Notes under the pieces: generated by a model
Database searches by the model: none
What the model was told of the DNA's origin: nothing
The model's input: only the letters and a program-made list of their open reading frames with translations
Part shown: positions 49,143-64,000 of the stretch, in pieces
Numbering within the stretch: position 1 is the stretch's first letter
How the letters are laid out: every line of letters starts with the position of its first letter
DNA from: Lagopus muta
Taxonomy: Eukaryota > Chordata > Aves > Galliformes > Phasianidae
Length of the DNA: 64,000 nt
Reading direction: 5' to 3'
Assembly: GCF_023343835.1 (NCBI RefSeq)
Contig: NC_064437.1
Span: forward strand, 47,841,972 to 47,905,971
Translations under genes and position numbers: made by a program

Positions 49143-52121
49143 ATGAAGGGGGAAGGGGACACAATAAGGGCTACTGGAATTGAACGGGTCATTCGAGGGC
49201 TTATACCAAACTCCATGGGCAATGACGGCAGAGTGCATAGGGAAGGACTAGGGCAGGGGGATGCTGGGGATGCTGCTGTTCTAGGGGATCCTAGATCCCT
49301 TATAAAGGGAAAAGTGGCGAGACGGATAGCCCGGCTGAAGTGCCTTTATACCAACGCACGCAGCCTGAGTAACAAGCAGGAGGAACTGGAAACTGTGATG
49401 CACTCGGGAAGTTATGACCTTGTTGCTATCACAGAAACATGGTGGGATGACTCCCACAATTGGGATACTGCCATCGACGGCTATAGACTCTTTAGGAGAG
49501 ATAGGCGAGGTAAGAGGGGTGGGGGAGTTGCTCTCTATGTCAGAGATTGGATAAACTGTGAGGAGCTCCCTACGAGAAGCAGTCAGGAACAGGTTGAGAG
49601 CCTGTGGGTTAGGATTAGAGATGGGACAAATATAGGTCAGCTGGTGTTAGGGGTATACTACAGACCACCTGATCAAGGGGAGGCTGTCGACGAGGCTTTC
49701 TTGCTCCAGATGCGTGAGATGTCTGGCTCACGGGCTCTTGTCCTGGTGGGGGACTTCAACCATCCGGACATCTGCTGGGAAAACCACACGGCGAGCTGCA
49801 AGAGCTCCAGAAGGCTCTTGGAATCCATTGATGATAGCTTTCTGGTTCAGGTATTGGACAGACCGACCAGAGGTGAAGCGTTGCTGGACCTGCTGCTCAC
49901 CAACGCTGAGGAGATCATCAAAGGCGTCAAGGTTGGAGGCTGCCTGGGCTCCAGCGACCACGCCCTGGTTGAGTTTGTGATCTCAAGCAATGTGGGCCTG
50001 GCAAAGAGCAGGACCAGGACACTGAACTTCAGAAGAGCAGACTTCAAGCTACTCAATGGATTGCTGGCCAAGATCCCCTGGCGCGCTGCCCTCAAAGACA
50101 TGGATGTTGAGGAGAGCTGGCGGCTCTTCAAAGAGGCCCTCCTGGAAGCACAAGAGGTCTCCATTCCGCTGAATAAGAAAGTGGGCAGGCGAGGTAGGAA
50201 ACCGGCATGGCTCAGCAAGGACCTGCTGAGAGAACTGAGGGCGAAGAAAGGGGTGTACAAGCTCTGGAAACAAGGCTGTGTCACCTGGGAAGAGTACAGG
50301 AATGCCGTCCGGACTTGCAGACGTGGGATCAGGGAAGCCAAGGCGCAGGTAGAACTGAACTTGGCAAGGGACGTGAAAAACAATAAGAAAACCTTCTACA
50401 GGTACATTGCCCAGAAGAGACAGGCCAAAACGGGCGTACCTACTTTGGTAAATTTAAAAGGAGAACTGGCTTCAACAGATGAAGAGAAAGCCGAGGTGCT
50501 GAATGAGTTCTTCACCTCGGTCTTCACTGGTGGCCAGGATTCTAGTCTTTTTCACGTCCCTGAACCCTGCATCCCCAAACCTCTATGTGGGGACCGAGGA
50601 GATAAATCCCTCCCCACTGTAAGGGCAGAGCAAGTCCGAGAGTGCCTCCTTAGACTGAATGAATACAAGTCTATGGGGCCGGATGGCGTGCATCCCAGGG
50701 TCCTGAAGGAGCTGGCCGAGGTGGTTGCCGAGCCGCTCTCCATCATATTTGAGAAGTCGTGGCTGTCAGGTGAGGTCCCGGACGACTGGAGGAAGGGTCA
50801 CGTCACTCCCATATACAAGAAGGGGAGCAGGGAGGACCCGGGGAACTACAGGCCGGTGAGTCTCACCTCCGTGCCTGGGAAGATCATGGAACAGATCCTC
50901 CTGGACAACATGCTCGGTCACATAAAGATTGAGCATGTGATCCGAGACAGCCAGCACGGCTTCACCAAAGGAAGGTCATGCCTAACTAATCTTGTGGCCT
51001 TCTATGATGGAGTGACGGCATTGGTGGATGAAGGGAAGGCGACCGATGTCATTTACCTGGACCTGAGCAAGGCCTTTGACATGGTCCCCCACCACATCCT
51101 CATCTCCAAATTGGAGGGAAGTGGATTTGATGGGTGGACGACCCGATGGATAAGCAATTGGTTGAAAGGCCGCAGACAGAGGGTGGTGGTCAATGGCTCT
51201 ATGTCCAGGTGGAGGCCGGTAACAAGTGGTGTCCCCCAAGGGTCTGTCTTGGGACCGGTGCTCTTTAACATCTTTATTAATGACATCGATGAGGGAATTG
51301 AGTGCACCCTCAGCAAGTTTGCTGACGACACCAAGCTGAGTGGTGCGGTTGATACGGTGGAAGGAAGGGATGCCATTCAGAGGGACCTCGACAGGCTGGA
51401 GGGCTGGGCTCGGGTGAACCTGATGAGGTTCAACACGGCAAAGTGCAAGGTTTTGCATTTGGGCCGGAAGAACCCCAGGCACCTGTACAGGCTGGGAGGA
51501 GTGGTCCTTGAGAGCAGCTCGGCAGAGAAGGACCTGGGGGTCCTGATGGACGAGAGACTGAATATGAGCCAGCAGTGTGCTCTGGCAGCTCAAAAGGCAA
51601 ATGGGATCCTGGGCTCCATCAGGAGAGGGGTGGCCAGCAGGGACAGGGAGGTGATTGTCCCTCTCTACACGGCTCTTGTGAGGCCCCATCTGGAGTACTG
51701 TGTCCAGGTGTGGAGCCCTCAGTACAAGAAAGACATTGAGATTTTGGAAAGGGTCCAGAGGAGGGCGACTAAGATGATCAGGGGGCTGGAGCACCTCCCC
51801 TATGAGGACAGGCTGAGGGAGTTGGGCTTGTTCAGCCTGGAGAAGAGAAGGCTGCGGGGTGACCTCATTGCAGCCTATCAATACCTGAAGGGAACCTACA
51901 CCCAGGAAGGGAGTAAACTCTTCAAAAGGGCTGACAACAGCAGGACTAGGGGAAATGGTTTTAAGTTGAAGGAGGGAAGATTTAGGTTAGATGTTAGGGG
52001 GAAGTTCTTTACTAGGAGAGTGGTTAGGCCCTGGAACGGGCTGCCCAGGGAGGTTGTGGATGCCCCGTCCTTGGACGTGTTTAAGGCCAGGTTGGACGGG
52101 GTCCTGGGCAACCTGATCTGA
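49143..52121 (+). CDS. CR1 ORF2: AP-type endonuclease and reverse transcriptase
   Basis: 992 residues, starting two nucleotides after the ORF1 stop. The N-terminal endonuclease shows YTNARSL (about 69-75), AITETWWD with Glu98, GDFNHPD and SSDHALVEF. The reverse transcriptase shows the NYRPVSLTS block, [11 protein letters not shown] with Asp640, [11 protein letters not shown], and FADD (726-729) with both catalytic Asp residues. The C-terminal part follows the CR1 clade pattern. No stop or frameshift interrupts it. It would nick target DNA and copy the CR1 RNA in place. ORF2 is probably translated by reinitiation after ORF1, given the spacing. Confidence 0.95.
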   Translation: MKGEGDTIRATGIERVIRGLIPNSMGNDGRVHREGLGQGDAGDAAVLGDPRSLIKGKVARRIARLKCLYTNARSLSNKQEELETVMHSGSYDLVAITETWWDDSHNWDTAIDGYRLFRRDRRGKRGGGVALYVRDWINCEELPTRSSQEQVESLWVRIRDGTNIGQLVLGVYYRPPDQGEAVDEAFLLQMREMSGSRALVLVGDFNHPDICWENHTASCKSSRRLLESIDDSFLVQVLDRPTRGEALLDLLLTNAEEIIKGVKVGGCLGSSDHALVEFVISSNVGLAKSRTRTLNFRRADFKLLNGLLAKIPWRAALKDMDVEESWRLFKEALLEAQEVSIPLNKKVGRRGRKPAWLSKDLLRELRAKKGVYKLWKQGCVTWEEYRNAVRTCRRGIREAKAQVELNLARDVKNNKKTFYRYIAQKRQAKTGVPTLVNLKGELASTDEEKAEVLNEFFTSVFTGGQDSSLFHVPEPCIPKPLCGDRGDKSLPTVRAEQVRECLLRLNEYKSMGPDGVHPRVLKELAEVVAEPLSIIFEKSWLSGEVPDDWRKGHVTPIYKKGSREDPGNYRPVSLTSVPGKIMEQILLDNMLGHIKIEHVIRDSQHGFTKGRSCLTNLVAFYDGVTALVDEGKATDVIYLDLSKAFDMVPHHILISKLEGSGFDGWTTRWISNWLKGRRQRVVVNGSMSRWRPVTSGVPQGSVLGPVLFNIFINDIDEGIECTLSKFADDTKLSGAVDTVEGRDAIQRDLDRLEGWARVNLMRFNTAKCKVLHLGRKNPRHLYRLGGVVLESSSAEKDLGVLMDERLNMSQQCALAAQKANGILGSIRRGVASRDREVIVPLYTALVRPHLEYCVQVWSPQYKKDIEILERVQRRATKMIRGLEHLPYEDRLRELGLFSLEKRRLRGDLIAAYQYLKGTYTQEGSKLFKRADNSRTRGNGFKLKEGRFRLDVRGKFFTRRVVRPWNGLPREVVDAPSLDVFKARLDGVLGNLI

Positions 52122-52193
52122 ATATGTATGTTGGTGGCCCTGCTAGGCAGGGGGGTTGGAACTACATGATCCTTGGGGTCCCTTCCAACCCGG

Positions 52194-52221
52194 GTGATTC
52201 TGTGATTCTGTGATTCTGTGA
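52194..52221 (+). repeat. CR1 3' octamer tail
   Basis: About three copies of ATTCTGTG at the 3' end of the element, directly joined to spacer sequence. This tail is what the CR1 reverse transcriptase recognises in place of poly(A). Confidence 0.92.
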
Positions 52222-53617
52222 AGTTAATGTAGTATCAGCCTTGGTGTGGCTTGTGCAGTGACCCTAGCAGTAAACCACTGTGTTGTTGTTCCTGTTGGTG
52301 ATCCTCTTTGAATAGAGCTTAGCTTTAAAGTGTAGTCAGCATTAAATGAGAAGAGGCCCTTCCCCAAGCCAGGCAGCAAGTCAGGAGCTGGGACAGTAAG
52401 GTGCCAAGTGTGCGTGCTTTGCCAACAGTGCATACGTTCAAGAGAAATGATGATGTGCAACTGACAATATAAAACCTCAGAAAGGCCCTGTGCAGCTGAT
52501 TGGAACCAGGTGCACGACACAAATTCTGTCACACAGGAGGTTCTTCAGTTCTACTCATTTGTGCCACTGAATGTCTCCCGTGCTACAACCACAGATGTCC
52601 CGCTCAGACTGTACCTCCTCCATTCAATCTGTTCCAAATTTTCTGTAAGTGATTGTGTTCAGGCCTTGAAGTTCAGGCCTGCTGGAAGAGGCTCAGAAGC
52701 AACTCTCTCTTTTCGTCTTTCAGAATTTGCAGGAAATCAGTGAGTTTAAATTAGAGTCCCAAAAGATGAGAGCTTGAGAAGCCTTCTGATGGAAACTACT
52801 TCGGCTTGGCTCAAAGCTGTGCATGCAGCCATTATTTTTTAATACTTAATACAAGATGAATGTATGTGCTTAACTAAAATGGGAGGTGGAGATATTGGTA
52901 TCACGTCCAGGAAACAAAGCAACGGATACCAAATCTGGTGATAAGCATTTGCTGACAGTCAGTGATTTCTGTCTTAATACGCAGAGCCTTGATTAAGGCT
53001 GAAATAACCTGAGCTTTGAGATGACATCAGTAGGGAATTTAGGAAAGCTGTCTCATGCAAAGTTGTTGGATAGGCCCAATACTGAAAAAGGTGGAAACCT
53101 CCACCCTCTAATGCAGGGTCTTTGTGTTTGTTAATCTCAGGTATCTGAGTATGCACTGTCATGGAGAAGTGAAGGCCAAACGGCAGTAGGGAACAGAGGT
53201 TCCTGCAGTGAACAAGTTACATTTGAAGAAATCAGGTAAGTGCAATGCAGACTTCATGCCTAGGTTTTGACAACTTAATTTCAGCTACTTGGATACCCAT
53301 TCTCAATGTTTACTACATAGGATGCTGCTGTCTGTATTCCCTGCACTGAGACAAATCCAGCTCCAGCTCCAGCTCCAGCTCAGTCCATTTCTTGGTGTAT
53401 GGGACCTGCTGAATCACAGCCTGAACCTCTGATTGACCACCTGAGGCGAGCACTGAGTCAGCCCTGGGAGCACAGGTGAAGGCAGTTCAGCTGTGTGACT
53501 GGAAGGGTTGGAGCCTGGCTGCACCTCACCTAGACCCCATTTAAGGCCGACTGCCCCTGGGGAGGGATCTCTTTCTGGAGATTGCTCCCTTTGGTGTTTC
53601 TTTTTTATCTTTCTTTC

Positions 53618-53651
<34 letters not shown>

Positions 53652-55802
53652 ATCTGTTTCCACCATGGTAATCCTTCTAGTTATACAACCTGTGAAGTAC
53701 CTGCCTCTCCATGCCGCTCTGCTATTTGTATGTATGTTGATTGTACGCTTTACACTTGGATGGGAATGGTGGCTTTAAGGCAAGGGTGTTGTTCCTCTCT
53801 TTTTCTGTAAGGAGTTAAACTGTGTTTCTTTCAGATCTCAGACTCTCTTCTTCTTTGCCTTAGAAGGAAGTGTCTACAGCAGTGACTGTTAGTGCCTTTG
53901 TTTTCCTGAAGGCCTCTTTTGTTGTAGCAGAGCCTACAGTTTTGTTTTTTGCTTCTGCCTCTGCATTCATTATGCTCAAGTGCCCAACTTGGGTCTCAGT
54001 CATGCTGGAACACATCTGCCGTTTACTGATTAATGTCATATTAACTTAGAATGGTGGCTCAGGCAAGTGCTGCTGCCCTGCTAGGGGAAAGAGCTCAAGT
54101 GGCTTTTTTGTTTGTTTCTTGGGGTGTTTCATAGACAAGAAACTCAGGGACCTGTTTAGGGGGCCTGAACCCTGCTGGTTCTGACCTCTGTTACCACTTG
54201 GCCAACTGGCTGACGCTTCCACAGGTGCTTTCCAGCTCCCTAGCACCTCTTTATACTTCCAGACGTTCTTAAGTCCTTGGAATTAATAGCAACAGGGCAA
54301 AGAATGAATTAATCAAGGTTAAAGCCACTCTTTGTGTTGCTAAGTGACAAGGCTTTGTGTCAAATCTGCCATGGGAAGTCAAGTAGCCCGGCCTCTGCAA
54401 ATAGTTCTGCAAATAAGATACAATTTTCTGTGTACTGTCCCACCAGAAGTAAGAGCCTTGACAGCACTGAGCGTGAGCAGGCACAGAGAAAGAGCATTAT
54501 GGCTGCATGGAGAGATAGACTTATTGCCTGTTACTGTTTTCAGCAATGTTTTCCAGTTTAGCAGGTGACAAAACATCTGACCCTTAATCTCTGAGGAAGT
54601 GCTAATTCCACTTTGTGTTCGTTAAGGTGAATTCAGTGGAAATGCAAGCAGCCATTGGTTGCACTTGCACTGCTGCTTGTACCACGGCACAGTGAGACGC
54701 CAGGTGAGACTGGTAGGGCCCGGCTTTGGTGCTTCTCTGTATGATGGTGGAGTCTTTGGGAGCTACAGCTTCTTTTTATTTGTTTACGTATTTTTCTCCT
54801 CCCTTTTGGCAGCTTGGCACAGGCTGCCTTCTAGCTGTTCAGCATGGAGGAAAGTGGAACAGGCAGGTTGCCTCCCAAGCCACTTAGCCATGGCAAAGTT
54901 GAAGGAAGCACAATGAGCTTTCCTTTTTTTAAATTTATTTCTTTTTTTTCGTTCTGACGAGTCGACATCTAACACTTGGTCCAGGTTAGAAATATTAATA
55001 AGATAGATGATATTTTTCATGTGTTTTCTTTATTTGTTTGTCTGTCATTCTGTGATATTTTTTTGTTCCTAACTTTTGTAGCACCAAACAAATAACTCAT
55101 GGTGTTTCAAGGCTATTAACACAGCGAAAGAAATGAACGTTTGGCTGCTTACCTACACATTCATTAATGCCCCTGTGGTGACATTTCAAGTGCTTTATTA
55201 TTCCACATAGCTCAGACTCAGCTCTGTCACTGCAATTACAGTAAGCTATACACTGCAGAGAACGTGATCAATCTGGGAACTGCCAGTCCTACATTTCTTT
55301 GTTAGCTCATAGAAAGCCTTTACCTGAAGCTCGTCAAGTTTCCTCAGTGATTCTTACATACTTCAAAAAAGTAATGGGGAGATTCAAGCTGCATTCATGG
55401 AGATCCCAGCGTTATTTCATGCTCTTTTCTCTCAATGAGCAGTGCTTAATTGCACTTTTAATTCTGACAGGCCCAGTAAGTGTAGTCCAGCCAGTTCCCA
55501 CATGGTTAGTGAGACCGGAGGTTTTCTAGATGGTGTCTTAAAGCCAGAATGCATTTCTTCTAAATGGGTGAAAAGAAATAGTCAAGGCGTGTACCTATTT
55601 TGGACAGCGTGTGGGAGTCTAAGCTTTGTGGAGGATTGTTTTCTGCTGGAGCATGTCCTTCCAGGATCACATAGAAAAGCATGAAGCTTCTGTCTGTAAA
55701 GAATTTAGGAAGTTATCTGAGTGTCTCAGTCACATCAGGGTGGGCAATGACTGTTGTTCAAGAAGAGTTCTGATGTTGGAGGTGGCAACTGTCTTCACTT
55801 GT
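52222..55802. other. Remainder of unit 5 spacer and presumed 3' region of gene E
   Basis: No gene is seen. It contains four CCAGCT copies (53357-53380), a T-rich run around 53606-53647, and an AATAAA on the minus strand (55034-55029) as a candidate polyadenylation signal for gene E. The stretch mixes variants seen in units 1/4 and in units 2/3. Confidence 0.6.
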
Positions 55803-61530
<5,728 letters not shown>

Positions 61531-61594
61531 GGCAGGCTGAGGAAGGGATGCAAATTGTCAGATGAGTTTGAACTGGGACCCGCAAACTGGAGGT

Positions 61595-61602
61595 TATTTA
61601 TA
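61595..61602 (-). promoter_or_regulatory. TATA box of gene E
   Basis: TATAAATA on the minus strand, 65-72 nt upstream of the start codon at 61530, as in the other intact copies. Confidence 0.7.
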
Positions 61603-64000
61603 AGCTGTAGAAGAAAAGCACGTGGATTAAATCAGCCAATATCACCTCCCTGTTCCTGCTGAGGCAGCAGATTACTTATTAATCTGCTCAAGATTAAAAT
61701 GAGAAAACTAGGGATGAACTCATTGTTAACTCTGACTTTTTTTACAAATACGGCTTGTGTTCCTTTTGTTAATCATTTATGTGGTACCGATAATAATCTA
61801 ATGCTGCCAAATGATCTCAAAATGCAGAAATACTAAAGCCCATCTGCCGACTGCATGCTTGCTGTTGTCCTTATGCCTAGGGTGATTTCTGGCTGCTTCT
61901 CCAACATGTGTGCAGAGTGGAGGGAGCTGTGGATGAAATAGGGGCATCTTCACAAGTGTTTTATAGGTATTTCACCTTCACTTCTCGAACGGAGTGAGAA
62001 CATGGGTCTGAGGTCATGCATGCAGATTTCCAGGGAAAAAACTGCATTTTCCCTGATCTCTTTTACGCAGTGCACAGTTTCCATAGCATTTGCTGGAAGA
62101 TTTGAAAAGTTATCCACAAAGCACAGAGCCCTGTGGCAGCGTGTGCTCTCCTTCAGCGTGTGATGGTTCAAGAAACTTTCCGAATATCCAGAGAAGATGT
62201 GAATGTCCGTGAAAGTTAATGTCACTCTGATCATAGAGTAACAGAATGAGAGCTTTTATTAGTAGTAGTTATTTAATAGAACAGAAAAGCATAGGTGATG
62301 TATTACACGTCCAACTACTCTACCTCACACATACATAGTATCTAGATCCAGTTTCTGGGATACAAATTCTGAGACAAGACTGTGTGTTTGATATGCTTTA
62401 GTGAGGAAAGAGACGTGCGTCAGGAGTGTGCTGCAGCAGCAGCCCCTGCTCCGACTACTTTTGGGGCAGCCTCTATGCAAGGACACAGAAAAGCAAGAGA
62501 CTGTACCGGAGGCAAACCTGCATGTGCGCCAGCACCTCTGGAAGGCATTCTTCTGCCTTCTGGCAGATCAAGCACATAGAAGAGGAAACTGGATGTTAAG
62601 TGGGCCTCTACACCACCTAAGAGGCCCAAGAGTACCAAAAAACGAAAATAACCTGTTGTGGTTTGACCCATCAGGCAGCTGAACACCACACAAACGTTTG
62701 CTTCTTCCCCCCGGGTGGGATGAGGGAGGGAACTGGAAAGAATAGGAGTTGTGGGTTGAGATCAAAACTATTCCCTGAGACAGAAGAAGAAAATGGAAAC
62801 AAAAGTGCAGTGATAACTGTATGTACAGGCTCAGCGTAATTACTCTCCTCTTGCTGACCAATGTACAGCAAGAATACAACTTGCTGCCGGCTGATAGCCA
62901 GGAGCAACACAAGGTCTCACTCCAAAATGCACAGTGTCAGTGTCTGCCTTACAAGACAAAGACTTTGCTATGACCAGGTGTATTAAGATCCATGAAAAAT
63001 TCAGCATTCAATGATTTACAAAACATGCATACTTGTAACATGCTATGCTGGTAGGGCTCAAGATAAGATAAAGATCTTGTTGTGATTCAGGTGATTGCAG
63101 AAATGCCATTTGACCAGTCAGCACAAAAGATTTGGTTAAATATTTGTGTTTGAACTCACAGGACCCAAAACACAACTCAGTTGATGCAGGACCAAGCCAG
63201 TGACGTGACTTCTGCTCTTCAGTCAATTGGAATGTGCAGCACACTGTTACACCCTGGCTTGATCTTGGAAAGTGCAAGGAAGTTAATGTAGTATCAGCCT
63301 TGGTGTGGCTTGTGCAGTGACTCTAGCAGTAAACCACTGTGTTGTTGTTCCTGTTGGTGATCCTCTTTGAATAGAGCTTAGCTTTAAAGTGTAGTCAACA
63401 TGAAATGAGAAGAGGCCCTTCCCCAAGCCAGGCAGCAAGTCAGGAGCTGGGACAGTAAGGTGCCAAGTGTGCGTGCTTTGCCAACAGTGCATACGTTCAA
63501 GAGAAATGATGATGTGCAACTGACAATATAAAACCTCAGAAAGGCCCTGTGCAGCTGATTGGAACCAGGTGCACGACACAAATTCTGTCACACAGGAGGT
63601 TCTTCAGTTCTACTCATTTGTGCCACTGAATGTCTCCCGTGCTACAACCACAGATGTCCCGCTCAGACTGTACCTCCTCCATTCAATCTGTTCCAAATTT
63701 TCTGTAAGTGATTGTGTTCAGGCCTTGAAGTTCAGGCCTGCTGGAAGAGGCTCAGAAGCAACTCTCTCTTTTCCTCTTTCAGAATTTGCAGGAAATCAGT
63801 GAGTTTAAATTAGAGTCCCAAAAGAGTAGAGCTTGAGAAGCCTTCTGATGGAAACTACTTCGGCTTGGCTCAAAGCTGTGCATGCAGCCATTATTTTTTA
63901 ATAGTTAATACAAGATGAATGTATGTGCTTAACTAACATGGGAGGTGGAGATATTGGTATCACGTCCAGGAAACAAAGCAACGGATACCAAATCTGGTGA
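61603..64000. other. 5' flank of gene E and start of unit 6 spacer
   Basis: No gene is seen. The 61835-63265 part is nearly identical to 46222-47650. The site interrupted by CR1 in unit 5 is uninterrupted here (about 63276-63290), giving the empty-site sequence. The window ends in the spacer, so the array continues to the right. Confidence 0.6.
62648..64000. repeat. Tandem array unit 6 (first 1.35 kb only)
   Basis: Homologous to positions 1-1353 of unit 1. A further P450 copy to the right of the window is likely but not shown. Confidence 0.93.

Larger units (their letters stand above)
47677..52221 (+). mobile_element. Full-length CR1 LINE with both frames open
   Basis: The element interrupts the unit sequence GTGCAAGGA/AGTTAATG, which is continuous in units 1, 2, 4 and 6. 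It has about 200 nt of GC-rich 5' UTR, ORF1, ORF2, and a short 3' UTR ending in repeats of the octamer ATTCTGTG, the hallmark of CR1. There is no target duplication longer than one or two bases, as usual for CR1. Most avian CR1 copies are 5'-truncated, so a 4.5-kb copy with two uninterrupted frames is notable. Confidence 0.95.

Noticed and set aside
50982-51881. 299-codon minus-strand frame opposite CR1 ORF2
   Set aside because: Shadow of the reverse transcriptase; long antisense frames are usual in GC-rich CR1 sequence.

Overview
This window is vertebrate nuclear DNA, almost certainly from a bird. The evidence is a nine-exon CYP2-type cytochrome P450 gene closest to the avian CYP2H family, a full-length CR1 LINE ending in the avian octamer tail, and an endogenous retrovirus whose gag, protease and pol look like alpharetroviruses. 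The species cannot be read from the sequence; a galliform or related bird is my inference.

Layout: the whole window lies inside a head-to-tail tandem array with a period of about 11.06 kb. Unit starts, taken at the same internal landmark, are 1, 11066, 22160, 33214, 47038 and 62648. Each unit has about 4.2 kb of non-coding spacer followed by one P450 gene on the minus strand. Four genes look intact and each encodes 491 residues: A (4217-9946), B (15310-21039), C (26536-32095) and E (55803-61530). The fourth unit carries a gutted copy, D: only part of exon 9 (46049-46207) remains, joined through a 14-nt filler to the distal 5' flank.

Two mobile elements explain the departures from the period. 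A complete 8.58-kb provirus (37383-45964, minus strand, 333-bp LTRs, 6-bp target duplication) sits 84 nt beyond the stop codon of gene D. Its gag and pol are broken (two in-frame stops, one frameshift, a replaced integrase catalytic residue) but its 731-codon env is open. A 4.5-kb CR1 element (47677-52221, plus strand) with both reading frames open sits in the spacer before gene E.

Function: the four genes would make ER-membrane monooxygenases of the drug and steroid metabolising CYP2 type. Their amino-acid differences fall largely in the substrate recognition segments, while the units show clear gene-conversion mosaics (gene B is A-like in exons 2-7 and C-like in exons 8-9). The array therefore looks like an actively homogenising P450 cluster, with ERV insertion, CR1 insertion and a large deletion in its fourth and fifth units. 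I see no RNA genes, CRISPR arrays or other protein-coding genes.
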